64,000 nucleotides of DNA from Haloferax elongans ATCC BAA-1513 (GCF_000336755.1 NZ_AOLK01000022.1:196748-260747), one strand, 5' to 3'; numbered from the stretch's first letter, positions 35,949 through 44,349 are shown. Notes: a model not told the origin generated them from the letters alone. Translations and numbers: made by a program.

Positions 35949-37369
35949 TGAACTTCGACCAAGCACGCTTCAGCCGCGACGACCACTACGAACCGCTCCT
36001 CTCGGAGAAGGACAGCACGACGGTCGAAGTGGACGACGACGGCGTCCTGCCTGACGACCTGACGCGTGACGAACTCACGCTGCCGGGACTGTCCGAACCC
36101 CAACTTGCGCGTCACTACACGCGCCTGTCGCAAATGAACTACAGCGTCGAGCTGGGTCCATACCCGCTCGGCTCCTGTACGATGAAGTACAACCCCTCGT
36201 TCACCGAGGACGTTGCGGCCGACCCGAATGCCGCAGTCCACCCGGACCGGTCGGACCGGACGATTCAGGGGACGCTCGGTCTGCTCCACGACCTTCAGGA
36301 GCAACTCGCCGAAATCGGCGGCATGGACGCCGTGACGCTCCAGCCCCCCGCTGGTGCCGCGGGCGAGTTCACCGGTATCCTCATCGCAAAAGCGTACCAC
36401 GAGGCCCGAGGCGACGACCGCTCGGAAATCATCATTCCGGCGTCCGCCCACGGGACGAACTTCGCGTCCGCTGCGTTGGCGGGCTACGACGTGGTCGAAC
36501 TCCCATCTGACGAGGACGGTCGCGTCGATATCGAGGCGCTCGACGCCGCCATCTCCGAGGAGACGGCCGCGCTCATGCTCACGAACCCGAACACGCTCGG
36601 ATTGTTCGAGCGCGACATCCTCGAAATCTCGGAGATGGTCCACGACGCCGGTGGCCTGCTCTACTATGACGGCGCGAACTTCAACGCCCTTCTGGGCCGC
36701 GCTCGACCCGGTGACATGGGCTTCGACATCATGCACTACAACGTGCACAAGACGTTCGCCACGCCGCACGGCGGCGGTGGACCCGGTGCCGGACCGGTCG
36801 GTGTCGTCGAGGAACTCGCCGAGTACCTTCCGAGTCCGATGGTCCAAGAGACGGCCGCAGGCTACGAACTCACCGAGCCTGAGTCGTCTATCGGCAAGGT
36901 CCACGGCTTCGGTGGTAACTGGCTCGTCCTCGTGAAAGCCTACGCCTACATCGCTCGACTCGGCGATTCAGGCCTGTCGGACGCCAGCGCCAAGGCCGTC
37001 TTGAACGCCAACTATCTGGCCTCGCAACTCGACCTCGAAGTCCCGTACGGACCGTTCCACCACGAGTTCGCGGCCACGTCGGGCGACCGTGATGCTGCGG
37101 ACGTTGCGAAGCGCATGCTGGACTACGGGGTCCACCCACCGACGACGAAGTGGCCCGAACTCGTCTCGCAGGCGATGCTCACCGAACCGACGGAAGTCGA
37201 AGACAAGGCGTCGCTGGACGACCTCGCGCACGCCTTCAACGCCGCCTACGCGGACTCCGACGAAGCGCTCGAAACCGCACCAACGAAGACGAGCGCCCGC
37301 CGCATCGACCAGGTGTCGGCGGCGCGGAACCCGCGGCTCTCGTGGCAGGCGCTCGGCGACGACGAATAA
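35948..37369 (+). CDS. gcvPB: Glycine dehydrogenase (decarboxylating) subunit 2
   Basis: A 473-residue PLP-bearing half of the P protein. The Schiff-base lysine is K268 in NVHKTFATPHGGGGPGAGP; SPLGSCTMKYN-like PYPLGSCTMKYNPSF and PASAHGTNFASA are also conserved. Completes the gcvT-H-PA-PB operon. The L protein (dihydrolipoamide dehydrogenase) is not in this operon; the disulfide reductase at 47699 is not an obvious substitute. Confidence 0.97.
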   Translation: MNFDQARFSRDDHYEPLLSEKDSTTVEVDDDGVLPDDLTRDELTLPGLSEPQLARHYTRLSQMNYSVELGPYPLGSCTMKYNPSFTEDVAADPNAAVHPDRSDRTIQGTLGLLHDLQEQLAEIGGMDAVTLQPPAGAAGEFTGILIAKAYHEARGDDRSEIIIPASAHGTNFASAALAGYDVVELPSDEDGRVDIEALDAAISEETAALMLTNPNTLGLFERDILEISEMVHDAGGLLYYDGANFNALLGRARPGDMGFDIMHYNVHKTFATPHGGGGPGAGPVGVVEELAEYLPSPMVQETAAGYELTEPESSIGKVHGFGGNWLVLVKAYAYIARLGDSGLSDASAKAVLNANYLASQLDLEVPYGPFHHEFAATSGDRDAADVAKRMLDYGVHPPTTKWPELVSQAMLTEPTEVEDKASLDDLAHAFNAAYADSDEALETAPTKTSARRIDQVSAARNPRLSWQALGDDE

Positions 37370-37391
37370 CGAAAAACCCTCTTTTACGGTC

Positions 37392-37574
37392 TTACGCTTC
37401 TGCTTCCGCTTTCGCGTACGTCTCGATATCGTCCGTGATGTGGATGTACCCGTAGTCGCACTCGGTGCAGCTCCACTTGGTCTTCTTGCCGAGGTGAATC
37501 TCCATGCTGGCGGCGAGGTAGAACGTGTCGTTGCCGCACTCGGGGCAGTCGCGTTCGATTTCGAGGTCGCTCAT
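37392..37574 (-). CDS. 60-residue zinc-ribbon protein
   Basis: A 60-residue acidic protein with CPECG (residues 10-14) and CTECD (residues 35-39), giving a four-Cys zinc ribbon, and a charged helical tail. Such very small zinc proteins are common in haloarchaea; function unknown. Convergent with the gcv operon; a short AT-rich gap holds T-runs for both strands. Confidence 0.8.
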   Translation of the reverse strand: MSDLEIERDCPECGNDTFYLAASMEIHLGKKTKWSCTECDYGYIHITDDIETYAKAEAEA

Positions 37575-37749
37575 GGGGTCGAATCCGTTGTAGTCGTTGT
37601 TGAAGATATTGGTTCGCGGGCGCTGTGACAGCCTGCATAAATCAAATAACGCGATATGAAATAGTGATTGGTCTCGAAAGCAGGCGCGCTCGGACCACTA
37701 TCCGGCGTGGACGGCGTCTGCTCGACGAACGTCGGCTCGCAACCCAAGC

Positions 37750-38145
37750 ATGATGTGTCAAAAGATTATCCTCGCCCGAGACGAAACGCTGGCCGTGCTC
37801 GCCTTCCTCGACCCAACCGCACGAAACGCTCGGAGACTTGCGTTCGGCCTGCTCACGATTCTCCTCGGTGCGATGACGGTCTGGTCGTTCCTCCGTGGAC
37901 AAGCAGTGATTCGCGTCATACTTCTCGCCTCGCTGACGGCGTACGCCGGGAGCAACCTCCTCTCGCAGCGGATACCGCACATCAGCCGCATCGCTGCGGT
38001 TCCTCTCGGCGTCATCGGCGTGGGAGCGTACATCCTCGGCGCACCGACAGACCTGCCCATTTTGCTCATCCTGCTCGGTATCGGCAGCGTCGTCGACCTC
38101 GTCTGGGACCCGACAGGCAACGTCTACGGAAGTGACTCGAAGTGA
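37750..38145 (+). CDS. Small multi-pass membrane protein
   Basis: A 131-residue protein with about four hydrophobic helices (approximately 30-46, 52-70, 80-98 and 102-116) after a charged N-terminus MMCQKIILARDETLAV. Not recognised. An ATG pair forms the start; the Met at 37753 is equally possible. Confidence 0.6.
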   Translation: MMCQKIILARDETLAVLAFLDPTARNARRLAFGLLTILLGAMTVWSFLRGQAVIRVILLASLTAYAGSNLLSQRIPHISRIAAVPLGVIGVGAYILGAPTDLPILLILLGIGSVVDLVWDPTGNVYGSDSK

Positions 38146-38155
38146 GAGACCGGAT

Positions 38156-39211
38156 TCAGCGAACGATTCGGACGAGTTCACTCGCAATCACACGCGCCCG
38201 CTTTTCGTACAGTTCGCTCTCGGGGTCGTACCAAAAGGGAAGCGCCGCCACCGACCGCCCCATCGCGAGCACGCGATAGAAGTCACGTCTCGGAATAGCT
38301 GGACCGAACGGCAATGGGTCGTAGAGCGCCTCACGAACTGGCTCCGGGTCGTCGACGTAGCGCGTCAACAGATACTCGGCGTTGACGGCCGCAAACTCCA
38401 GCGGGCCGATTTTCGCTCGTTCGAGGTCGATAACGCCGGTGAGTCCCGCGGCGCTCTCTGGTGGGGTTCCATCTCGACTCATCAGATTCGCCGGTGAGAA
38501 GTCGGTGACGAGAATCGACGGCGATGGGGATTCTGAGAGTCGGTCGCGGCTCGCTTGGAGGTAGTCGAACACGTCCGGGACGAGAGGGTCAAGTTGCTCG
38601 TGTTCGGCCGCCGCCTCGTAGAGTTCGGTTCCGTAGTCGACGAGCCACGTCGTGCAGTCGTCGTACTCGCCGACCGCGACAGGACTTCCGTCCCGATAGT
38701 CGGTGCGCTCGATATACCCATAGCCGTCGGTGGCGTGTGCAGGAATCGACCCGAACGCGACCATGACCGCGCCGAGGAGTCGAACTGCGCCGGGGTTCGT
38801 CGCCCGCTCGATGTCGGGAAACCCACCGGCCAGTGCCGTGCCGGGGCGGTACTCCATCACCACGAACGGGAGAGTTTGGTCGTCTCCCTCGTCAAGCGCG
38901 ACGACGCCGGGGACTGGGAGGTCGGTGAACTTGGCGAGGAGTTGGTACGCGGCCACGCCCGAGCGGAGGTGTCCCGGTTCGGAGTACGTCCCGAATTTGG
39001 CGACGAGTCGGTCGGCGTCTCGGTCGTCTTGGGGTTCGGCTCGGCTGTCACCTTGGGTCGGAGAGAGGACGAACACGTCGTTGACACCGTCGCCAACGTG
39101 AATCATCGATGCCTCCGAGAGCGGGAGATATGCTTCGAGTTCCGGCGCGTCCACCCGATGGAGCGCCTGAGAAACGTCGGCACGCGTGAGAGACGACGAT
39201 GGTGTCGACAT
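38156..39211 (-). CDS. Aminoglycoside phosphotransferase (APH)-family kinase-like protein
   Basis: A 351-residue protein of the APH/choline-kinase fold. VVMEYRPGTALAG is the hinge, VTDFSPANLMS corresponds to the catalytic loop (usually HGDxxxxN) and GVIDLERAKIGPLEFAAVN to the metal-binding DxD loop. The Asp and Asn of the catalytic loop are kept but the His is Val. Probable small-molecule kinase; there is no reason to call it an antibiotic-resistance gene. ATG at 39211. Convergent with the small membrane protein before it. Confidence 0.75.
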   Translation of the reverse strand: MSTPSSSLTRADVSQALHRVDAPELEAYLPLSEASMIHVGDGVNDVFVLSPTQGDSRAEPQDDRDADRLVAKFGTYSEPGHLRSGVAAYQLLAKFTDLPVPGVVALDEGDDQTLPFVVMEYRPGTALAGGFPDIERATNPGAVRLLGAVMVAFGSIPAHATDGYGYIERTDYRDGSPVAVGEYDDCTTWLVDYGTELYEAAAEHEQLDPLVPDVFDYLQASRDRLSESPSPSILVTDFSPANLMSRDGTPPESAAGLTGVIDLERAKIGPLEFAAVNAEYLLTRYVDDPEPVREALYDPLPFGPAIPRRDFYRVLAMGRSVAALPFWYDPESELYEKRARVIASELVRIVR

Positions 39212-39358
39212 GGCAACCACCACACAGTAACGGCACAATACGGTTTCGGAGCCACGGTGTTGTCTCCGCTAACCGGTAGCTCGTGGTTCCCCGGGGCGAA
39301 ATCAACGACGACCGGCTATCTCGTGGTGAGAGTTCGGTTGCTCCCGAGAACGGTCGTT

Positions 39359-39487
39359 CTAGTCACTGAACAGCCAGTAGAGCGCGAGACCCAGTACTGC
39401 TTCGAGCGGGCCGATAATCACTGTACTAAGGAGGAAAAGCGAGTATACGAGAATGCCACCGATACCACCACGTGAGTGAGTGCTCAT
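39359..39487 (-). CDS. 42-residue membrane peptide
   Basis: Starts MSTHSRGGIGGILVYSLFLL and ends LALYWLFSD, with one long or two short hydrophobic helices. Upstream in-frame residues lack membrane-protein character, so the ATG at 39487 is chosen. Function unknown; small proteins of this kind are often missed in annotation. Confidence 0.5.
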   Translation of the reverse strand: MSTHSRGGIGGILVYSLFLLSTVIIGPLEAVLGLALYWLFSD

Positions 39488-39610
39488 CGTATGTCTCCAG
39501 TTCTGTTGGATTCGTGGTATCTTTTTCGGGAATAGAATCGGTACGTTCGCCACCACCCGATATCGAACTACGAGCACGAACCGAATCGCCGCAGCGTTCA
39601 GAGTGGTTGG

Positions 39611-40609
39611 TTACGCTTCGGTGGAGTCGATGCTTCCCAGTTCGGGGACGGAATCGTCGCTCGCGCGTTCCTGCAGTTTGCCGACGATGACGGAGACGGC
39701 GTAGATGGCGACGGCGACGAGGACGATGACGCCCCCGGCGGTCGCACCGCCGTAGTACGACACGCCGATACCGAGGAGAACCGCGAGTTCAGCGAGGACT
39801 ACGGAGACCAGAAGCGACTGGGTGAAACTCTTCGAGACCTGCGCCGCGCCCGCGACGGGGACGACGAGCATCGCGGCGACGAGGATGACACCCATAATCT
39901 GCATCGCACCGACGACGACCAGCGCTGTCAGCATGACCATCACGCGGTTGTACCACGTGACCGAGATGCCCGAGACCGCGGCCGCGGTCTCGTCGAAGGT
40001 GACGTAGAGCAGTTGGTTCCGGGTGAGGGCAATCGTTGCGACGATGATACCGAAGAGAACGAGCAGGATGGCCGCGTTCTCGGCGGAGACCGTCGAGAGG
40101 TTCCCGAAGAGGTACTGATTGATGCCGACCGCGAGACCGCCCGCGTTGAGGCTGATGAGGACGGTCCCCAGTGCGAACCCGGTCGAGAGCACGATTGCCA
40201 TCGACACGTCGTTGTAGGCGTCGGTCGCCTCGGAGATGAGTTCGATGAGCAGCGCCGCGATGACGGCCACGATGACGGCAGTCAGGTACGGCGAGACGCC
40301 GAGGCTGAACACGCCGTTGAGGAACAACCCGACGGCGACACCGGCGAAGGCGGTGTGTGCCAACGCGTCACCGATGAGTGCGAGTTGCCTGTGGACGAGG
40401 AACGTCCCGATGAGGGGAGCCATCACGCCGATACAGAGTCCGACGAGGATGGCACGGTGCATGAACTGGTACTGGAGGAACTCCAATCCAGTCACGCCCT
40501 CGACGAAGAACAGCAGGTCCGACCAAAGCGAGAGGAACCAGTAGAGCGGTGCGAGCACCGTGTCTAACGGCCCCGCCTGCAACAAAGTGAACAGTTCGAC
40601 GTGCATCAC
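39611..40609 (-). CDS. znuB: Metal (zinc/manganese) ABC transporter permease
   Basis: A 332-residue ABC-3 family permease with about eight to nine hydrophobic helices (GVMAPLIGTFLVHRQLALIG, then DALAHTAFAGVAVG, are typical of the family). It forms the channel for a divalent metal with the ATPase and receptor encoded just upstream; its start overlaps the ATPase stop by four bases. Choice between zinc and manganese is not possible from the permease. Confidence 0.92.
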   Translation of the reverse strand: MMHVELFTLLQAGPLDTVLAPLYWFLSLWSDLLFFVEGVTGLEFLQYQFMHRAILVGLCIGVMAPLIGTFLVHRQLALIGDALAHTAFAGVAVGLFLNGVFSLGVSPYLTAVIVAVIAALLIELISEATDAYNDVSMAIVLSTGFALGTVLISLNAGGLAVGINQYLFGNLSTVSAENAAILLVLFGIIVATIALTRNQLLYVTFDETAAAVSGISVTWYNRVMVMLTALVVVGAMQIMGVILVAAMLVVPVAGAAQVSKSFTQSLLVSVVLAELAVLLGIGVSYYGGATAGGVIVLVAVAIYAVSVIVGKLQERASDDSVPELGSIDSTEA

Positions 40610-41406
40610 GTCTCACCCATCACCGTCGCGGCCGTCCCGAACGCCCGGGCGAGAGCGTCGCTCTCGACGAAGTCGTCGGTCGGGCCGTCGAAGTACACTT
40701 CGCGGTTGAGACAGATAATGCGCTTTGCGTGGTCGGTGACTGCGCCGAGGTCGTGCTCGATGAGGAGGATAGTGATACCCTCGTCGTTGAGCGATTCGAG
40801 CAGGTTGTAGAATGCGTCGACCGACTCTGCGTCGACACCGACAGTCGGCTCGTCGAGGACGAGCAAGTCGGCTTCTCCCGCGAGTGCGCGGGCGATGAAT
40901 GCTCGCTGGCGCTGGCCGCCGGAGAGTTGCGTCACTCGTCGGTTGGCGAAGTCCGACATCCCGACTGTCGCGAGTGCTTCGTCCACGATTTTGTGGTCTT
41001 CGGCCGAGAGCATCCCGAAGCCGACGTGGGGGAACCGACCCATCTTCACGACTTCGCGGACCGTGATGGGCATCTCCTTCGAGGCGCTCGCGTGCTGGGC
41101 GACGTACCCGATTCGGGCACCGTCGTCGAACGTGTGCGACGGTTCACCGAAGATGGATGCAGAGCCCTCGTCGGGGCGGAGCAAGCCGAGGATGAGCTTC
41201 ATCAGCGTCGACTTGCCCGACCCGTTCGGGCCGACGATGGCGACGTACTCGCCCTCAGTGATACTGAGCGAGATGTTCTCCACGACGGGTGCCGCGGTGT
41301 AGCCGAACTCGACATCCGACAGTTCGATAAGCGGGTCCGCTGGCTCGGCTGGCGAGTCGGCGGTCGACTCCGCTTCGGACTGTTCTTCACCGTTCAGGAT
41401 GCTCAT
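40606..41406 (-). CDS. znuC: Metal ABC transporter ATP-binding protein
   Basis: A 266-residue ABC ATPase. Walker A GPNGSGKST, signature LSGGQRQRAFIARAL, Walker B DLLVLDEPTVGVD and switch His in LLIEHDLGAV are intact. An acidic N-terminal extension of ~25 residues precedes the domain. The ATG at 41406 forms an ATGA overlap with the receptor gene. Confidence 0.94.
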   Translation of the reverse strand: MSILNGEEQSEAESTADSPAEPADPLIELSDVEFGYTAAPVVENISLSITEGEYVAIVGPNGSGKSTLMKLILGLLRPDEGSASIFGEPSHTFDDGARIGYVAQHASASKEMPITVREVVKMGRFPHVGFGMLSAEDHKIVDEALATVGMSDFANRRVTQLSGGQRQRAFIARALAGEADLLVLDEPTVGVDAESVDAFYNLLESLNDEGITILLIEHDLGAVTDHAKRIICLNREVYFDGPTDDFVESDALARAFGTAATVMGET

Positions 41407-42494
41407 TCGAAGTTCCTCCACTCACTGTCCCACCCGTCGTAGCCCGCCTCGGCCGGGGACTTGTTGCCGAGGACGACTTCGAAGGTGGGCATGTTGATTT
41501 TGTACGCAATCTCTTCGTAGCCCCAGTTGTTCTCGACCCAGTCCTTGCGAACGCCCGCGTACGGAGTCACGGGGTAGTACGCCTCGACTGCAGTCTCGGC
41601 GATGAGCTGTTTCGCGGGCTTTCGGGTCTCGAAGACCCCAGCACCGATGTACTTGATGTTGTTGTCGCTGATGACCTCCTTTGCCTCCGTGATGTCGGAG
41701 GGTTTCACGTCGCCGCTGGCCGCGAGGTTGACGACGAGTGGGCGCATCTCGACGCCGTAGCGGACGCCGATGTACTGGAACGCGTTGTGGGCGGCCAGTT
41801 GGACGACGTCTCGCGATGCACGGTCGAAGATGTCCTGGTAGTCTTGGTCGATTCGGTCGAGAACGTCGGTCTTGTAGGCCGACGCGTTCTCTCGGAACGT
41901 CTCTTCGTGGTCGGGGGAGAGTTCGACGAGACCTTCCGTGATGTTGTCCACAGAGGTTTTCGCGCGCTGTGGGTCGAGCCAGAAGTGCGGGTCCTTGCCG
42001 CGTCCCTCACCGACACCCTCTTCGTCCCTGTCGAGGCTGGCGGCGAGTTCGACGAGTTCGACGCCCTCGCGGACGTTGATGAGCTGGGTGTCGACATCGT
42101 CGTCTTTCAGTGTCTGAATCGCACGGTCGGCCCACGGCTGGAAGTCCTTGCCGACGTGGATGAACGCGTCCGCTTCGATGATGTCGCGCGTGACGCTTGC
42201 GTCGGGTTCCCAGCCGTGACCGTGAAGCCCGGTCGGAATCAGGTTCTTCACCGTGACCGGGGTGTCTTTTGCGATTTTGCGAGCGAAGTCGTAGAAACTA
42301 AAGAAAGACGCGACAGCGACGGGACCATCTTCTGAGTCGGCGTTCTCGCCCGACCCGGAGCTCTCGTCATTGTCTCCGCTTACAGCGCCACCGGTACACC
42401 CGGCGAGCCCTGCTGCGACGAGGCTCGAACCTGCTGCGAGAACACGTCTGCGAGAGAGATACGATCCGTCTGTGCGGGTTTCGTCTTTCATCAT
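41403..42494 (-). CDS. znuA: Metal ABC transporter substrate-binding lipoprotein (ZnuA-like)
   Basis: A 363-residue cluster A-I receptor. Its signal combines a Tat-like SRRRVLAAGSSLVAAG with a lipobox (LAGCTGG). Metal ligands fit HGHGWEPD, IHVGKDFQPW, DPHFWLDPQ and the Asp/Glu region near the C-terminus. The His-rich loop common in zinc receptors is absent; a short acidic segment (DRDEEGVGEGRG) stands in its place. First gene of the znuACB operon. Two adjacent ATGs (42494, 42491) are candidates. Confidence 0.9.
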   Translation of the reverse strand: MMKDETRTDGSYLSRRRVLAAGSSLVAAGLAGCTGGAVSGDNDESSGSGENADSEDGPVAVASFFSFYDFARKIAKDTPVTVKNLIPTGLHGHGWEPDASVTRDIIEADAFIHVGKDFQPWADRAIQTLKDDDVDTQLINVREGVELVELAASLDRDEEGVGEGRGKDPHFWLDPQRAKTSVDNITEGLVELSPDHEETFRENASAYKTDVLDRIDQDYQDIFDRASRDVVQLAAHNAFQYIGVRYGVEMRPLVVNLAASGDVKPSDITEAKEVISDNNIKYIGAGVFETRKPAKQLIAETAVEAYYPVTPYAGVRKDWVENNWGYEEIAYKINMPTFEVVLGNKSPAEAGYDGWDSEWRNFE

Positions 42495-42513
42495 TTCAGT
42501 TGTAGTACAGTGA

Positions 42514-42526
42514 CAGTATTTATGAT
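42514..42526 (-). promoter_or_regulatory. TATA-like box of znuA
   Basis: On the minus strand the sequence reads CAATCATAAATAC, about 20-32 bases before the znuA ATG, matching leaderless promoter spacing. Confidence 0.45.
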
Positions 42527-42544
42527 TGCTGTTCTAATCTGATG

Positions 42545-42560
42545 TTTAGACGAATCTAAA
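42545..42560. promoter_or_regulatory. Candidate metalloregulator operator upstream of znuA
   Basis: TTTAGA-CGAA-TCTAAA is a perfect 6-bp inverted repeat just upstream of the TATA-like box of znuA (about 50-65 bases from the start). DtxR/MntR/SirR-family metalloregulators use AT-edged dyads of this type before metal-uptake genes. The regulator is not in the window. Confidence 0.55.
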
Positions 42561-42693
42561 AAGCGCAAAAACACCACTCAATAAGCCTGAAAGGCGGGCA
42601 GAGAGAATCTGAAAACGTGATTTTCGCTGAGCAGGCTGAACGAGAGCAGGAGCCTCCAGTATCTCTTTGGCCGCGGGGACCGAACGCCGGACT

Positions 42694-42936
42694 ATGGAAA
42701 CCGTGCTGTACGCGCTCGATGGGTGTCCGTACTGTGAAGCGGTCCACGACGCCCTCCAGACCGCCGACATCGACTACGAGACGAACTGGGTCGATCCACT
42801 CCACTCCGACCGCAACGAGGTCAAGCGAGTGAGTGGCCAGCGCGCCGTTCCCGTCCTCGTCGACGAAGAGCGCGGCGTGACGATGGCAGAAAGCGAGAAC
42901 ATCCTGCAGTACATCGAGCAGACACTAGCACAATGA
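42694..42936 (+). CDS. Glutaredoxin-like protein
   Basis: An 80-residue thioredoxin-fold protein starting METVLYALDGCPYCEAVHDA: the CPYC active site is residues 11-14, cis-Pro lies in RAVPVLVDEE and the end YIEQTLAQ is typical. It reduces protein or small-molecule disulfides; haloarchaea use gamma-glutamylcysteine rather than glutathione. It overlaps the cobalamin adenosyltransferase start by four bases. Confidence 0.9.
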   Translation: METVLYALDGCPYCEAVHDALQTADIDYETNWVDPLHSDRNEVKRVSGQRAVPVLVDEERGVTMAESENILQYIEQTLAQ

Positions 42937-43466
42937 AGGTCTACACCGGCCGCGGCGACGAGGGGATGACTGACCTCCGGGACATGACTCGGGTGTCGAA
43001 GACGGGCCACCGAATCGAGGCCTATGGCACCGTCGACGAGCTTAATGCGCTGCTCGGAACGGTCCGGCCGACGGGGTACGACGACGTGGACGAAGTGCTC
43101 GAACTGGTTCAGAACCACCTCCACATCGTGCAGGCTGACCTCGCGAACCCGGACCCGGACGAAGACGACCCGCAGATTCGAGACGAACACGTCGACGACC
43201 TCGAAGACTGGATCGACACCGCGGACGAGGAACTCGACCCACTCACGTCGTTTATCCTCCCCGGCGGAAGCGAGTCGGGGGCAAAGCTTCACCACGCACG
43301 GGCAGTGAGCCGTCGCGCGGAACGCCGCGTCGTCGCGCTCGCCGGTGAAGAGTCGGTCAACGAGTCGGTCGTCGCGTATCTCAATCGCCTCTCGGACGCG
43401 CTGTTCGTCTACGCTCGACTGGTGAACGCGCGCGACGGCGTGCCCGAAGAATCGCCGACATACTGA
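42933..43466 (+). CDS. Cob(I)alamin adenosyltransferase, PduO type
   Basis: A 177-residue ATP:cob(I)alamin adenosyltransferase, helical trimer family. MKVYTGRGDEGMTDL at the N-terminus is the ATP-binding segment (KIYTKTGDxGxT in relatives); FILPGGSESGAKLHHARAVS and RRAERRVVAL are the conserved later motifs. It attaches the adenosyl ligand to make coenzyme B12. Translationally coupled to the glutaredoxin gene. Confidence 0.94.
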   Translation: MKVYTGRGDEGMTDLRDMTRVSKTGHRIEAYGTVDELNALLGTVRPTGYDDVDEVLELVQNHLHIVQADLANPDPDEDDPQIRDEHVDDLEDWIDTADEELDPLTSFILPGGSESGAKLHHARAVSRRAERRVVALAGEESVNESVVAYLNRLSDALFVYARLVNARDGVPEESPTY

Positions 43467-43512
43467 GATTCTGAACGGAACCCGTCTATGGTTGGGTATC
43501 CTTTCCTATCCG

Positions 43513-43641
43513 ATGGCGCGTGACCGACTGCGTACGATGACACGACAACCGTGCCCAAACTGCGGCGGAGAGACCACGCTCGTAACCGGAATCGACCGCT
43601 GTATCGAGTGTTCGTGGTGGGAACCACAAGGTGCAGACTAA
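43513..43641 (+). CDS. 42-residue zinc-finger microprotein
   Basis: Starts MARDRLRTMTRQPCPNCGG and contains a second knuckle CIECSW before the end WWEPQGAD. Four Cys in CxxC pairs make a one-zinc ribbon. An internal ATG at 43537 would give a 34-residue form. It is too short for routine gene calling but sits in a tight row of same-strand genes (46 bases after the adenosyltransferase, 4 bases before the next gene). Confidence 0.65.
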   Translation: MARDRLRTMTRQPCPNCGGETTLVTGIDRCIECSWWEPQGAD

Positions 43642-43645
43642 CGCG

Positions 43646-43837
43646 ATGGACCTCGACGCGCGAGTGATCGAGGTACTCGAACGCCGGGGACCGCTCCACG
43701 CCTCCGAAGTCGCACTCATGCTGGACTCGCACCTGTTCAGCGTCGAGGCCTGTTGCGCGCGACTGGTCGCGGCGGGCGAGATAACCACGACGAGTTGCGG
43801 CGTGTACGACCGGGTGCCGGACGACGAATCGGAGTGA
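43646..43837 (+). CDS. Small winged-helix-like protein
   Basis: A 63-residue protein (MDLDARVIEVLERRGPLHAS...) whose helix-turn-helix-like pattern (ASEVALMLDSHLFSVEACCA, RLVAAGEITTT, then a beta wing CGVYDRV) suggests a minimal winged helix. It has adjacent Cys (ACCA) and a Cys in the wing. Probably a small DNA-binding or adaptor protein; not assigned. Confidence 0.65.
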   Translation: MDLDARVIEVLERRGPLHASEVALMLDSHLFSVEACCARLVAAGEITTTSCGVYDRVPDDESE

Positions 43838-43994
43838 GACGACGCGGGCGAGACCGCTGTACGGGAGTTTAGACGCACTGCTCGGCGAGAGAAGAGGTCC
43901 AGGACGGATGAATCGTGCCCACGGTTCTACCGTCCCGGAGGGACAGACGCATGACGGGGGTGTCGGCAAAGCCGGTGGCCGACTTGCCCGTGTT

Positions 43995-44008
43995 TTAGGC
44001 ATGCCTAA
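43995..44008. promoter_or_regulatory. Perfect 14-bp palindrome, DtxR-like
   Basis: TTAGGCATGCCTAA is a perfect palindrome with the TTAGGC/GCCTAA half-sites known for DtxR/SirR-type metalloregulator operators. It lies between the winged-helix gene and the 82-residue protein gene, 93 bases before the latter. Confidence 0.6.
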
Positions 44009-44047
44009 GAATTACTAAAGTGTATCGCTCTTTCAGAGAAATATGAT

Positions 44048-44061
44048 ACTCGGTACCGAGT
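44048..44061. promoter_or_regulatory. Perfect 14-bp palindrome next to a TATA-like box
   Basis: ACTCGGTACCGAGT is a perfect palindrome ending two bases before a TATA-like GCATAATGG (44063-44071), which is about 30 bases upstream of the ATG at 44101. Placement is ideal for a regulator site. Confidence 0.55.
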
Positions 44062-44100
44062 GGCATAATGGTTTTCTTTTCTCCGAGACTATCAGTAGGT

Positions 44101-44349
44101 ATGAATCGACACTTCAGCGATGCACGGTACTACTTCCGACGCGGGTTCGACCACCTCTACACTGGCCTGAAAGAGGAGAGCGAGCCACTGCGCCGGCGCA
44201 TCATGAAAGCGATGGGACGAGAGATGGAAGAAGAAGAGATAGAGCCGCAGTCGCGGCGCGAGCGCGTGGAGTACGGTGCGCGCCGGGCGGCCACTCGTGG
44301 GCGGCGGGCTGCCAGAAAGGTTCGCCGTCGCGTCGAGCGGACTGAGTAG
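44101..44349 (+). CDS. Small basic-tailed protein, DUF7553-like
   Basis: An 82-residue protein starting MNRHFSDARYYFRRGFDHLY with a helical, Glu-rich middle and an Arg/Ala-rich C-terminus. The basic tail is unusual in an acidic proteome and suggests nucleic-acid or membrane contact. I recall similar haloarchaeal proteins as DUF7553. Two perfect palindromes precede it. Confidence 0.7.
   Translation: MNRHFSDARYYFRRGFDHLYTGLKEESEPLRRRIMKAMGREMEEEEIEPQSRRERVEYGARRAATRGRRAARKVRRRVERTE

Noticed and set aside
33132-37369. Split glycine dehydrogenase as a broken gene
   Set aside because: Two-subunit P protein (gcvPA, gcvPB) is the normal archaeal arrangement, and both halves are intact.
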